Shown here piece by piece: positions 8,396 through 19,449 of a stretch of DNA of 64,000 bases. How positions within the stretch are numbered: the stretch's first letter is position 1; the number at the start of each line of letters is the position of its first letter. The position numbers and the translations under genes were made by a program. Origin of the DNA: Bordetella parapertussis. GTDB lineage: Bacteria; Pseudomonadota; Gammaproteobacteria; Burkholderiales; SG8-39. Under the pieces are notes generated by a model, which was not told the DNA's origin, made no database searches, and saw only the letters and a program-made list of their open reading frames with translations. The stretch covers positions 1 to 64,000 of the forward strand of contig CAMAXP010000010.1 in NCBI GenBank assembly GCA_945862265.1, read 5' to 3'.

Positions 8396-9994
8396 GTGGC
8401 CGAATACCAACCCAGTCTCGCGACCGTCAAGGTGCCGGATTCGTTCTGGGTATCGCTCCGCTACTTCAACGTATACCGGATCGCCGTGGTGGCGGTGTTC
8501 CTCGGCACGGCGCTCTTCTATCACGACGAACTGCCGATCGGGCAGCACAACCTGCCGCTCTTCCTGTACGCGTGCGGCGCGTACCTCCTGGTGGCGTGCG
8601 TGTTCCAGGCGGCGATGTTCCTGTTGCGCGAGCGGTTCAACCTGCAGCTTTCGCTGCACGTGTGCGCGGACATCCTCGCCATCACGGTCCTAATGTACGC
8701 CAGCGGCGGCATCAAGAGCGGCCTGGGGGTCATGCTCCTGATCTCGCTCACCGGCGCGGCACTGGTCGCCCCGCGACGCCTCACCTACCTGTATGCAGCG
8801 CTGGCGGCCATTGCGGCCCTGCTCGAGCAGGGCTACTGGGTGCTCGTGTTCGACTGGCCCACCAGCAACTTCCTGCAGCCGGGGCTGCTCTCCATCGGCT
8901 ACTTTGCCACCGCCGGCATCACCAGCCAGTTGGCGCAACGTGTGGTCGCGAACGAAACCCTGGCGCGCCAGCGAGGCCGTGCGCTGCAGTCGCAGCAGCG
9001 CGTGAACCAGCTCGTCCTTGCCGACATGCAGGATGGCGTGCTGGTCCTCGACCAGTCCGGCAGGGTCGCACAGGCCAATCCACAGGTGGCACGCCTGCTG
9101 GGGGTTGAGCGGCTGGTTGGCGGGGCGCTGGCGGACCTCATCCCCGAGGCAACCGCCCGTTGGGTTTCCTGGCGCAGGGGTGCGCCCGGGCGCGGCCCGG
9201 TACTTCCAGCGACGCTGGATGTCACCGCCCGGGGAAGGGACATGCGGTTGAGGTTTATCGATGCCGGCACCGAAGAGGAGTTTACGGTGGTCTTCGTCGA
9301 GGACCTGACCCGGCTGCGAGAGCAGGCGCAGCAGCTCAAGCTTGCAGCGCTGGGCCGGCTCACGGCGAACATCGCGCATGAAATCCGCAACCCGCTTTCG
9401 GCGATCAGCCATGCCGCGGAGTTGCTGGGCGAGGACGACGGGGGCGGTGACAAGCCGCGCCTGACCCGCATCATCCGCGACAACACGCTGCGTCTCGACC
9501 GTCTCGTCTCCGATGTGCTGCAACTCAACCGCCGTGACCGCGTGGAGGCGGAAAGCATTCACCTGAACCGCTGGCTTGAAGGGTTCCTGGACGAGTTCAC
9601 GCGCAATGAGTCGGTAATGCCGGACCGGCTCGCGCTGGAGATCAGTCGCGAAACCTGGATCCGCTTCGACAGAGGGCACCTGCACCAGGTGTTGTGGAAC
9701 CTGATGCGCAATGCAGCGCGCCACGCCACGGGCGGCCCGGGTGCGGTGCGCCTCGAGGTCACGGTCGTGGCCAATCAAGTAGAATTGAACGTGATCGACG
9801 ATGGTGAGGGCGTGTCGAAGGAGAATCAGGCCCAGCTGTTCGAGCCGTTCTTCACGACCTACAGCGCGGGTACCGGCCTGGGCCTGTACCTGGCCCGGGA
9901 GCTGTGCGGCGCCAATGGTGCCGTACTCGACTACGTCGACGACACAGCGGGCGGGCATTTCAGGATCGTGTGCGAGGAGGCGTTGACCGCATGA
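8396..9994 (+). CDS. pilS: PilS-like membrane sensor histidine kinase
   Basis: A 532-residue two-component sensor. The N-terminal 180 residues hold about six membrane segments, then a PAS-like region (QDGVLVLDQSGRV), a HisKA dimerisation domain with phospho-accepting H328 in NIAHEIRNPLSAI, and a HATPase domain with N-box NLMRNAARHA and G boxes DDGEGV and GTGLGLY. This is the PilS architecture. The GTG at 8396 was chosen because it starts the membrane domain directly; longer in-frame extensions run back over the upstream genes. The stop overlaps the regulator start (ATGA). No pilin gene is in the window, so the target (pilA or something else) is not shown and the symbol is by homology and order only. 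Confidence 0.8.
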   Translation: MAEYQPSLATVKVPDSFWVSLRYFNVYRIAVVAVFLGTALFYHDELPIGQHNLPLFLYACGAYLLVACVFQAAMFLLRERFNLQLSLHVCADILAITVLMYASGGIKSGLGVMLLISLTGAALVAPRRLTYLYAALAAIAALLEQGYWVLVFDWPTSNFLQPGLLSIGYFATAGITSQLAQRVVANETLARQRGRALQSQQRVNQLVLADMQDGVLVLDQSGRVAQANPQVARLLGVERLVGGALADLIPEATARWVSWRRGAPGRGPVLPATLDVTARGRDMRLRFIDAGTEEEFTVVFVEDLTRLREQAQQLKLAALGRLTANIAHEIRNPLSAISHAAELLGEDDGGGDKPRLTRIIRDNTLRLDRLVSDVLQLNRRDRVEAESIHLNRWLEGFLDEFTRNESVMPDRLALEISRETWIRFDRGHLHQVLWNLMRNAARHATGGPGAVRLEVTVVANQVELNVIDDGEGVSKENQAQLFEPFFTTYSAGTGLGLYLARELCGANGAVLDYVDDTAGGHFRIVCEEALTA

Positions 9995-11391
9995 AAAAAG
10001 CGGATCGGATCACGGCGCCCCGCGAAAGCCGAGTGCTGGTGGTGGACGATGAGCCTGATATCCGCGAGCTCCTCGAGCTCACCCTCATAAAGATGGGCAT
10101 CGGCGTCGCACTGGCCGGCTCGGTCGGTGAAGCCAAGGCGCGCCTTCAGGAGTCGCGCTTCGACCTGTGCCTGACGGACATGAGGTTGCCGGATGGCGAG
10201 GGGCTCGAACTGGTGCGCCACATTGCCACCCTCGGATTCGACCTCCCGGTGGCGGTGATTACGGCTTTTGGCAGTACGGAGAACGCGGTCGCTGCGCTAA
10301 AGGCGGGCGCGTTCGATTACGTTTCCAAACCGGTCGCGCTCGAGCAGTTGCGCGCGCTGGTCAAATCGGCGCTGTCCCTGCCCGGGCTGGAAGGCGGCAG
10401 GCACCTGGAAGGCCAGCAATTGCTTGGAGACAGCGCGCCGCTCAGGCAGGTGCGCGAACTGGTCGGCAAGCTCGCCCGAACGCAGGCGCCGGTCTACATA
10501 TCGGGCGAATCCGGCAGCGGCAAGGAGCTCGCCGCCCGCCTGATCCATGGCAACGGCGCGCGGCGCGAGAAGCCCTTCATCCCGGTGAATTGCGGTGCGA
10601 TTCCCGAGAACCTGATGGAAAGCGAGTTCTTCGGGCACCGCAAGGGTGCCTTTACCGGCGCGGACGAGGAGCGCGATGGCTTTTTCCAGGCTGCTAACGG
10701 CGGGACGCTGTTCCTCGACGAAGTGGCAGACCTGCCCCTGGCGATGCAGGTCAAGCTGCTGCGCGCGATCCAGGAAAAGCGTGTGCGCAAGCTGGGATCC
10801 ACGGTCGAGGACGTGGTCGACGTGCGCATCCTGTCCGCCACCCATCAGGACCTGGCGGCGCTGGTCGAGGCGCGGCGCTTTCGGCAGGACCTTTTCTACC
10901 GGCTGAACGTGATCGAGCTGAAGATGCCGGCGCTGCGCGAGTGTCGCGAGGACATCGGGAGTATTTCGGAGGCGATCCTGGCGCGCCTGGCGGTCAACTC
11001 CGGGGGCGTACCGGCCCGGCTTTCGCCTGCGGCCCTTGAGGCGCTGGCGCGGTATGGATTCCCGGGCAACATCCGCGAACTCGAGAACGTTCTGGAGCGG
11101 GCAACCGCATTGTCGGGCATGGCCGAGATCGGCCCTGGGGACCTGATGCTCGGGCCGGTTGCCGAGGAGGCTGAAGTCGAGGTGAGCGGCGGCTTGCGCG
11201 AGGCTGCGGGCCTGCCCAGCCTGCCCTTGCCGGACTACCTGGATCGCGTTGAGCGCGAGGCGATCACCCAGGCGCTGGCGCGCACGGGATTCAACCGAAC
11301 GGCGGCCGCCAAGCTCCTCGGCGTCACGTTTCGCGCCCTCCGCTACCGCATGCAGCGGCTCGATATCCGCGAGCCCGACGACGCCGCGTGA
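9991..11391 (+). CDS. pilR: PilR-like sigma-54-dependent response regulator
   Basis: A 466-residue NtrC-family activator. The receiver domain (about 10-125) has VLVVDDEPD, phosphorylatable D63 and the conserved Lys in YVSKPV. The AAA+ domain has Walker A GESGSGKE and the sigma-54 contact loop GAFTGA at residues 219-224. The C-terminus carries a Fis-type helix-turn-helix (NRTAAAKLLGVTFRALRYRM). It starts inside the stop of the kinase gene and ends inside the start of ampD (GTGA), so the three genes are probably translationally coupled. It should activate sigma-54 promoters on phosphorylation by the adjacent kinase; targets are not visible here. Confidence 0.85.
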   Translation: MKKADRITAPRESRVLVVDDEPDIRELLELTLIKMGIGVALAGSVGEAKARLQESRFDLCLTDMRLPDGEGLELVRHIATLGFDLPVAVITAFGSTENAVAALKAGAFDYVSKPVALEQLRALVKSALSLPGLEGGRHLEGQQLLGDSAPLRQVRELVGKLARTQAPVYISGESGSGKELAARLIHGNGARREKPFIPVNCGAIPENLMESEFFGHRKGAFTGADEERDGFFQAANGGTLFLDEVADLPLAMQVKLLRAIQEKRVRKLGSTVEDVVDVRILSATHQDLAALVEARRFRQDLFYRLNVIELKMPALRECREDIGSISEAILARLAVNSGGVPARLSPAALEALARYGFPGNIRELENVLERATALSGMAEIGPGDLMLGPVAEEAEVEVSGGLREAAGLPSLPLPDYLDRVEREAITQALARTGFNRTAAAKLLGVTFRALRYRMQRLDIREPDDAA

Positions 11392-11930
11392 CTGTCCTGC
11401 CCGAAGGTATCGTCGCCGGAGCGCGCTACGTTGCTTCGCCCAACTGCGACGAGCGCCCGGCGGGTATGCCCGCAACTCTCCTGGTCGTGCATTCGATCAG
11501 TCTTCCGCCCGGGAGGTTCGGTGGCGACTCGGTAGAGCGGCTCTTCACGAATACGCTGGATGAGTCGGCCGATCCGTATTTCGCGGGATTGCGGGGGCTG
11601 AAGGTTTCTGCGCATTTTTTTGTGCGCCGCGATGGCTCGCTCGTCCAATTCGTGCCGGTCTGGCGCCGTGCGTGGCACGCCGGCGCTTGCACCTGGCGCG
11701 GCCGCAGCCGATGCAATGATTTTTCGATAGGCGTGGAACTTGAGGGCACTGACGACGGCCCGTTCGAGCCTGCGCAGTACGACACGCTCGCTCGCCTGGT
11801 GCGTACGCTGCAGGCCGTCCTTCCTCTTTCCGATGTCGCTGCGCACAGCGACATCGCGCCTTCGCGAAAGACTGATCCCGGCCCGTTGTTTGACTGGCCG
11901 CGACTCCTTTCCTCTCTTTCCGCCGACTGA
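11388..11930 (+). CDS. ampD: 1,6-anhydro-N-acetylmuramyl-L-alanine amidase AmpD
   Basis: A 180-residue cytosolic zinc amidase that removes the stem peptide from 1,6-anhydroMurNAc during cell-wall recycling and so also controls AmpR-type beta-lactamase induction in species that have it. The amidase_2 fold is recognised by LLVVHSISLPPG at the start and AAHSDIAPSRKTDPGPLFDW at the end. Zinc ligands are H35, H153 and D163, with K161 also in place. The GTG start overlaps the stop of the response regulator by 4 bases. No ampE is present. Length is normal for the family. Confidence 0.9.
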   Translation: MTVLPEGIVAGARYVASPNCDERPAGMPATLLVVHSISLPPGRFGGDSVERLFTNTLDESADPYFAGLRGLKVSAHFFVRRDGSLVQFVPVWRRAWHAGACTWRGRSRCNDFSIGVELEGTDDGPFEPAQYDTLARLVRTLQAVLPLSDVAAHSDIAPSRKTDPGPLFDWPRLLSSLSAD

Positions 11931-12000
11931 ATTCCGGGACATCGCGCCGCGTGAACTGTGTCACGCGCGGTGTCGTCACGCTTTGATTGTAAAAAAGATC

Positions 12001-12029
12001 TTGCAATGTAAAAATGCGCGCACTAGAAT
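12001..12029 (+). promoter_or_regulatory. Sigma-70-type promoter of nrdAB
   Basis: TTGCAA at 12001-12006 and TAGAAT at 12024-12029 are separated by 17 bases, giving a good -10 and a moderate -35. The -10 lies inside the upstream NrdR-like box. The start codon of nrdA is about 70 bases downstream. A second, weaker -35-like TTGATT sits at 11983-11988. Confidence 0.6.
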
Positions 12030-12066
12030 TAGTTCGGATCAGGCGGCTAAGCACTAGATCTTGTGG
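12020..12066 (+). promoter_or_regulatory. Tandem NrdR-box pair
   Basis: Two 16-base elements resemble the NrdR box consensus (ACACTATATATAGTGT-like). Box 2 at 12051-12066 reads GCACTAGATCTTGTGG and is a clear imperfect palindrome. Box 1 at 12020-12035 reads GCACTAGAATTAGTTC and is weaker in its right half. Their starts are 31 bases apart, about three helical turns, matching the spacing known for NrdR box pairs. Box 1 covers the -10 element and box 2 lies near or after the expected transcript start, so binding should repress nrdAB when dATP is high. NrdR itself is not encoded in the window. Confidence 0.68.
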
Positions 12067-12101
12067 TTTTTTTAAAAAGAAAGATTAGAGGAGAAGAGCA
12101 C

Positions 12102-14960
<2,859 letters not shown>

Positions 14961-14986
14961 CAACTCGAGCGTGAGGAGAAGACGCC

Positions 14987-16126
14987 ATGTTGAATTTTGA
15001 GGAAGAAGGCCAGATGAATGCCGTCCCCGGGCTTGCGATCGCCCCGGCGACCGGATTCATGCCTGCTGGCGCGCCTGGCGCGCAAGAGGCCCCGGTGGGC
15101 AATGCATTCCGCCGGATCCGCGTCGAAGACAAGCAGATCATCAATTCCAAGGCCGACGTCAACCAGCTCGTGCCGTTCAAGTACAAATGGGCGTGGGAAA
15201 AGTACCTCGCCGCCTGCGCCAACCACTGGATGCCGCAGGAAGTGAACATGAGCCGCGACATCGCCCTGTGGAAGTCGGCAGACGGCCTGACCGAAGACGA
15301 GCGCAGGCTCGTGAAGCGCAACCTCGGCTTCTTCGTGACTGCAGACTCCCTTGCCGCGAATAACATCGTCCTTGGGACCTACCGCCACATCACAGCCCCG
15401 GAGTGCCGCCAGTACCTGCTGCGCCAGGCGTTCGAAGAGGCCATCCACACCCACGCCTACCAGTACATCGTAGAGAGCCTCGGCCTCGACGAAGGCGAGG
15501 TCTTCAACGCGTACCACGAGGTGTCGTCCATCCGCGAGAAGGACGAGTTCCTGATCCCGTTCATCGACACCCTGACTGATCCGGCCTTCAAGACCGGCAC
15601 GCAGCAAAGCGACCAGGACCTCCTCAAGAGCCTGATCGTGTTCGCCTGCATCATGGAGGGCCTGTTCTTCTACGTCGGTTTCGCGCAAATCCTCGCCCTG
15701 GGCCGCCAGAACAAGATGACCGGCGCTGCCGAGCAGTACCAGTACATCCTGCGCGACGAGTCGATGCACTGCAATTTCGGCATCGACCTGATCAACCAGA
15801 TCAAGATGGAAAATCCGCACCTGTGGACCCCGGCGTTCAGGGAGGAGATCCAGGGCATCTTCCACAAGGCTGTCGAGCTCGAGTACCGCTACGCTGAGGA
15901 CACCATGCCGCGCGGTGTGCTGGGGCTCAATGCACCTATGTTCAAGGAATACCTGCGATTCATCGCGAACCGCCGCTGCCAGCAGATCGGCCTCGACGCG
16001 CAGTTCCCCGGGGCGAGCAACCCGTTCCCGTGGATGAGTGAAATGACAGACCTGAAGAAGGAACGAAACTTCTTCGAGACAAGGGTGATCGAGTATCAGA
16101 CGGGCGGGGCGTTGAACTGGGACTGA
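14987..16126 (+). CDS. nrdB: Class Ia ribonucleoside-diphosphate reductase, beta subunit
   Basis: A 379-residue diiron protein that generates the tyrosyl radical for NrdA. Ligands are visible in the expected order: D120 (FFVTADS), E151 and H154 (EEAIHTHAY), a Glu in CIMEGLFFY, and Glu/His in [11 protein letters not shown]158 sits four residues after H154, the position of the stable radical tyrosine, so this is class Ia rather than a metal-only variant. It starts 26 bases after nrdA with GTGAGGAGAAG upstream, and is almost certainly cotranscribed and under the same NrdR control. An internal ATG at 15014 is an alternative start. Confidence 0.93.
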   Translation: MLNFEEEGQMNAVPGLAIAPATGFMPAGAPGAQEAPVGNAFRRIRVEDKQIINSKADVNQLVPFKYKWAWEKYLAACANHWMPQEVNMSRDIALWKSADGLTEDERRLVKRNLGFFVTADSLAANNIVLGTYRHITAPECRQYLLRQAFEEAIHTHAYQYIVESLGLDEGEVFNAYHEVSSIREKDEFLIPFIDTLTDPAFKTGTQQSDQDLLKSLIVFACIMEGLFFYVGFAQILALGRQNKMTGAAEQYQYILRDESMHCNFGIDLINQIKMENPHLWTPAFREEIQGIFHKAVELEYRYAEDTMPRGVLGLNAPMFKEYLRFIANRRCQQIGLDAQFPGASNPFPWMSEMTDLKKERNFFETRVIEYQTGGALNWD

Positions 16127-16172
16127 ACAAGACGGCTTTGTCCCGGACCCGGGCAACAGGAGACAGCAGACG

Positions 16173-16421
16173 ATGCACAAGGTAACGGCATGCAAGGCGG
16201 AAGACGACTACAAACTCTGGCTTCGTTTCGACGACGGCCTTGAGGGGAGCGTGTTCCTCGGTAACCTGCTCGAGATCGGCGCATTCAAATTGTGGCGCGA
16301 CGTGCGGGAGTTCGAGAAGGTGGTGGTCGACCCGGATTCGGCCACGGTGACCTGGGAAGGCGGTATCCGGCTTGACCCGGAGATCCTCTACCGGGACGTG
16401 CTTGCGAAGAGCGCGAAGTGA
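16173..16421 (+). CDS. DUF2442 domain protein
   Basis: An 82-residue protein of the DUF2442 family: a short beta-rich fold with YKLWLRFDDGLEG near the start and an IRLDPEILY segment near the C-terminus. The family is often found beside toxin-antitoxin DUF4160 genes, but no DUF4160 partner is present here. It starts 46 bases after nrdB with CAGGAGA upstream and may be read through from the nrd operon. Function unknown. Confidence 0.75.
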   Translation: MHKVTACKAEDDYKLWLRFDDGLEGSVFLGNLLEIGAFKLWRDVREFEKVVVDPDSATVTWEGGIRLDPEILYRDVLAKSAK

Positions 16422-16542
16422 GCAGATGCGTGAGAACGTGCGTCAAAGGATTCAATCTGCACGGCCGTCAGGCCGGGCGGTTGGATAGTCTGGCCCATTT
16501 GGACCGGACTCTTTCTGTGCAATCACTTGATAGGAGCTAGTC

Positions 16543-16908
16543 ATGGCAAAAGCCAAGAAGAAAGCTGCGAAGAAAACGGCGAAGAAAGCGACGAAGAAGA
16601 AGGCCACCAAGAAGAAGGCTGCGAAAAAGAAGAAAGCGGCTAAAAAACCCGCTAAGAAAAAAGCTAAACCAGCAGGTAAAAAAAAGAAAGCCGCAAAAAA
16701 AAAGAAAGCAGCAGCTAAAAAGAAGAAGCCAGCGGCAGTAAAGCCGGCTAAAGCTGCAAAGAAAGTGGCTAAGAAACCTGCAAAAAAGGCTATTCAGGTG
16801 GCAACGACGGCTCCAGCAGCACGGCCGTCGACCGTTGCGATTCCCGGCGCGCGTACCGCGCTGAATCCAGCAGCTGCCTGGCCTTTCCCAACCGGTTCCC
16901 GGCCGTAA
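16543..16908 (+). CDS. Lysine/alanine-rich histone H1-like DNA-binding protein
   Basis: A 121-residue protein whose first 85 residues are almost only Lys, Ala, Thr and Pro in KKAAKK-type repeats, like the C-terminal tail of eukaryotic H1 and bacterial H1-like nucleoid proteins. The last 37 residues are different: a neutral tail ending LNPAAAWPFPTGSRP, which resembles the end of H1-like proteins in Burkholderiales. The Lys tract uses many AAA codons and is poorer in G and C than its neighbours. A TAGGAGC ribosome binding site precedes the ATG. Expected role is non-specific DNA binding and nucleoid organisation. The stop codon lies in the loop of a strong hairpin. Confidence 0.82.
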   Translation: MAKAKKKAAKKTAKKATKKKATKKKAAKKKKAAKKPAKKKAKPAGKKKKAAKKKKAAAKKKKPAAVKPAKAAKKVAKKPAKKAIQVATTAPAARPSTVAIPGARTALNPAAAWPFPTGSRP

Positions 16909-17050
16909 CCAGGAACCGGAGGGGAAGGTGGCCCAGGGCGTAAGCTCCGGGCCTGGCCCTCGAAGCTCTGCGGACCGCCTCGGTCGCGTCGTAGCACCGG
17001 GCGACCAAGGCTGGTCCGCGAGTCTTCATTCTTCCGGTCGAAGGACTCGC
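16880..17050. other. Cluster of consecutive strong hairpins, possible structured RNA
   Basis: The stretch between the H1-like gene and the transglycosylase (16909-17411) holds no recognised gene. It contains: a hairpin with CCGGTTCC (16892-16899) and GGAACCGG (16912-16919) that extends imperfectly to 16880 and 16933; a weaker CCAGG/CCTGG stem at about 16933-16957; a long stem of GCGGACC and GGTCGC (16970-16987) with GCGACC and GGTCCGC (17001-17019), extended by GAAG/CTTC to 16962 and 17027; and GCGAGTCTTC (17018-17027) with GAAGGACTCGC (17040-17050). The last two share bases 17018-17027 and so partly compete. None has a clear U tract. Whether it is RNA-level or DNA-level structure is unknown. 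Confidence 0.5.
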
Positions 17051-17171
17051 CCGGAATCAACTGACGATCCCATTTTAGCGGTCTTCGGTCTTCGCAACAA
17101 AGAAAATTACAGGTTTTTTAAAGTCAATTTTTCGATGCGCAACAAGGGTTTGCGTAAAAGAGGTGAAGTTA

Positions 17172-17201
17172 TTGACTAATTGAGGTTTTTTCCTATACAA
17201 T
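17172..17201 (+). promoter_or_regulatory. Sigma-70-type promoter before the lytic transglycosylase
   Basis: TTGACT at 17172-17177 is followed by TATACA/TACAAT (17194-17201), giving 16 or 18 base spacing depending on the -10 register. The surrounding DNA is AT-rich, unlike most of the window. It would produce a leader of about 200 bases ahead of the gene at 17412; no gene or clear riboswitch was recognised in that leader (17202-17411). Confidence 0.65.
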
Positions 17202-17411
17202 GATGTCCGTTGCGTTGCACCACGCGCGCCCAAGTTCAGCTTACCGGTACTTCGCCCCAAGGCAATCCCAGCCTTGCAGGAGGCAGGACCGGACGGATTC
17301 CCGGCACTTCCGACCGGATCCAATGACCCCATCGCCCATTCCCCACCGCACCCTGCGGAGTCGGGATTGCTTGGTGCGGGATGCTGAGTGTGGCGCCTCA
17401 GGAGGTACATG

Positions 17412-18125
17412 ATGGAAGCAATGAATTCAGCGTTAGATGCACGGATTGAATCGCAAAAACTGCCAGCGGGTGCTCGGGCAATATCTCGTGCCTGGTCCGT
17501 GGCGCAGGCTGTGCTGGCACTGGTGGGGTTGGTCGTAGTGATTGCTGCTGTCCATCCAGCCACTCGCGAGATGGTTCTTGCGCAGGCGGCACTGGCGCTC
17601 AATGCCACAGAGCCCTCGGGAGCGAACTTCGCCACAGGCTCGATCGAGCCGACTGCGGACTCACCGGGAGGGCGCGAACAGCGCGCGGTGGCCGAAATGC
17701 TGGCCAAGCGCTACCGTGTGGCACAGGAGGCGGTGGGCGGGTTTGTCGCAACGGCCTATCGCGCCGGCCGGGAAACCGCGGTGGATCCGCTCCTCATTCT
17801 CGCGGTGATTTCGGTCGAGTCCCGCTTCAACCCGGTGGCCGAGAGCTCGTTCGGTGCCAAGGGCCTCATGCAGATCATTCCCAAGTTCCACAAGGACAAG
17901 CTTGTGGAGCACGGAGGCGACGATGCCCTGCTCGATCCGGAGGTCAACATCCAGGTCGGGGCGCAAGTTCTGCGCGAATACATCCGCCGCTTCGGTGGCA
18001 CCGAGAGCGCACTGCAGGCCTATGCAGGGGCGATTGAAGAGCCTAATGCAATGTATGCAAAGCAGGTCCTCTTGGAGCGTACCCGCCTTGAGCAGGCGGT
18101 GAGCAGGTTGCGCCGGGCCGGCTAG
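17412..18125 (+). CDS. Membrane-anchored lytic transglycosylase (SLT domain)
   Basis: A 237-residue protein with one N-terminal membrane segment (about 28-48) and a C-terminal soluble lytic transglycosylase domain. Catalytic Glu is E136 in VISVESRFNP, followed by the family motif GAKGLMQIIP and a later YAGAI-type segment. It should cleave the MurNAc-GlcNAc bond of peptidoglycan with formation of 1,6-anhydroMurNAc, from the outer face of the inner membrane. AGGAGGT lies 6 bases before the ATG at 17412; the ATG at 17409 is too close to it. The stop overlaps the stop of the convergent aminotransferase in a CTAG palindrome. AmpD, which processes the product of such enzymes, is encoded 6 kb upstream. 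Confidence 0.85.
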   Translation: MEAMNSALDARIESQKLPAGARAISRAWSVAQAVLALVGLVVVIAAVHPATREMVLAQAALALNATEPSGANFATGSIEPTADSPGGREQRAVAEMLAKRYRVAQEAVGGFVATAYRAGRETAVDPLLILAVISVESRFNPVAESSFGAKGLMQIIPKFHKDKLVEHGGDDALLDPEVNIQVGAQVLREYIRRFGGTESALQAYAGAIEEPNAMYAKQVLLERTRLEQAVSRLRRAG

Positions 18126-19321
18126 CCGCCGCAGGTTCGGTGGATCCGCGAGATCCCCTCTTCCAGTTGTTCCATGCTGCGGGTGTAGGCGAACCGCACG
18201 AACCGCTGCGTAGCGTTTTCGCCGAAGTCATTGCCGGGGGTGGCGGCCACTCCCGCCCTTTCCAGCAGGACGTCGAACGCGAATCGCTTGGCGTCGGTGT
18301 GGAACGCTGAGCAGTCTGCGAATACGTAGAACGCGCCATCGGGATGCGCGGGGACGGCTAGGCCTGCCGACTCAAGCGCCGGCACGAAGTAATCCCTCCG
18401 CCTGCGGAACTCTCCCCTGCGCCCTTCCAATATGGCGATGGTTTCGGGCAGGAACGCGGCCAGCGCTGCGTGCTGTGACAGGGACGGGGGGCAGATGAAG
18501 AAGTGCTGCGCGAGCTTTTCGAACGCCCGAAGCAACCCTTGGGGCAGCACAGCCCAGCCCAGCCGCCAGCCGGTCATGCAGAAATACTTCGAGAAGCTGT
18601 TGATCACCACGACGTTGCCCGGCAGTTCAAGCGCGGTGTGCATGTCCTCGGTGTAGACCAGTCCGTGGTAGATCTCGTCGGCGATCAGCACGCCGCCGCG
18701 GGCATCGACGAAGGCCGCGATCCGGGCCAGCTCCGCCGGGTCGATCAGTGTCCCGGTGGGATTCGAAGGCGACCCGAGGATCATCGCCTTGGTGCGGGGC
18801 CCCCAAAGGCGCTCGACCTGTGCGAGGGTGGGCTGGAAGCGTGCGGCGCCGCTGACCGGGATGGCGCGCGCCACGCCTTCGAACGCGCGCACGAAATGAC
18901 GATAGCAGGGGTAGCCCGGATCCGGCACGAGGACTTCGTCGCCGGGGTCGATCAGCGCGGCGAGGGTGAGCAGAAGCGCGCCCGAAGCGCCGGCCGTCAC
19001 CGCTACCCTGCCAGGATCGACCGGGACGCCGTACCGCTGCCCGTAGAAACCGGCGATCGCCTCGCGCAGGTCGGTCAGTCCTAGGGCGGAGGTGTACGCG
19101 CTCAGCCCGTCGCGCATCGCACGCGTGCCCGCTTCGACGACCGGCGCCGGCGCAGTGAAGTCGGGCTCGCCGATCTCCATGCGTACGATGTGGCGGCCGG
19201 AGCGCTCCAGGTCGTTCGCTCGCGCGAGGATTTCCATGACTTCGAACGGTTGGATCTCGGCGGTGCGGGCGGCCGCAACCAGTCGTTCGTGGGATCCTGC
19301 AGCAAGCTTTGGGGTGTGCAT
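18122..19321 (-). CDS. Pyridoxal-phosphate-dependent aminotransferase, class I/II
   Basis: A 399-residue fold-type I aminotransferase. The PLP Schiff-base lysine is K245 in SFSKYFCMTGWRLGW, with GSPSNPTGT, DEIYHGLVY and the N-terminal MEIGEPDF as further signatures. It resembles the aspartate/aromatic aminotransferase group with broad specificity; the substrate cannot be fixed from sequence. It is transcribed alone, divergent from the malic enzyme gene across 128 bases, and converges tail to tail with the transglycosylase (overlap of three bases). Confidence 0.88.
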   Translation of the reverse strand: MHTPKLAAGSHERLVAAARTAEIQPFEVMEILARANDLERSGRHIVRMEIGEPDFTAPAPVVEAGTRAMRDGLSAYTSALGLTDLREAIAGFYGQRYGVPVDPGRVAVTAGASGALLLTLAALIDPGDEVLVPDPGYPCYRHFVRAFEGVARAIPVSGAARFQPTLAQVERLWGPRTKAMILGSPSNPTGTLIDPAELARIAAFVDARGGVLIADEIYHGLVYTEDMHTALELPGNVVVINSFSKYFCMTGWRLGWAVLPQGLLRAFEKLAQHFFICPPSLSQHAALAAFLPETIAILEGRRGEFRRRRDYFVPALESAGLAVPAHPDGAFYVFADCSAFHTDAKRFAFDVLLERAGVAATPGNDFGENATQRFVRFAYTRSMEQLEEGISRIHRTCGG

Positions 19322-19397
19322 TGTTTGGTGCTTCGAAGTGGTGCGCGATTATACGGAGGCTTCGTCCTGCCTGACCGTGTGCGATGACCTGCGGGGG

Positions 19398-19403
19398 TAT
19401 AAT
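19398..19403 (+). promoter_or_regulatory. Candidate -10 element for the malic enzyme gene
   Basis: A perfect TATAAT sits about 47 bases before the TTG start at 19450. No good -35 lies at 16-18 bases; the nearest candidate, CTGACC at 19371-19376, is 21 bases away. An activator may be needed, or the match may be chance. Confidence 0.35.
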
Positions 19404-19449
19404 TTAAGAGTGAAAACGTCGGCCTCCCGCCGATGGCAAGGAGCCTGCA

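Noticed and set aside
16543-16800. Repetitive AAG/AAA-rich DNA that could be taken for a repeat array
   Set aside because: The repeats are irregular, in frame and encode a Lys/Ala tract with a proper start, stop and ribosome binding site. There are no spacers, so it is not a CRISPR array.
16790-17029. Reverse-strand open frame with a segment faintly like the N-terminus of TrmH-type RNA methyltransferases
   Set aside because: It overlaps the H1-like C-terminal tail, which looks conserved, has no good ribosome binding site, and its similarity is only a few residues. The hairpins explain the odd composition better.
16928-17179. Forward open frame of 83 codons between the H1-like gene and the transglycosylase
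   Set aside because: It crosses strong hairpins, lacks a ribosome binding site and has no recognisable domain.
17200-17412. Short open frame in the transglycosylase leader
   Set aside because: It begins in the promoter -10 region and would need a transcript starting further upstream; composition is not protein-like.
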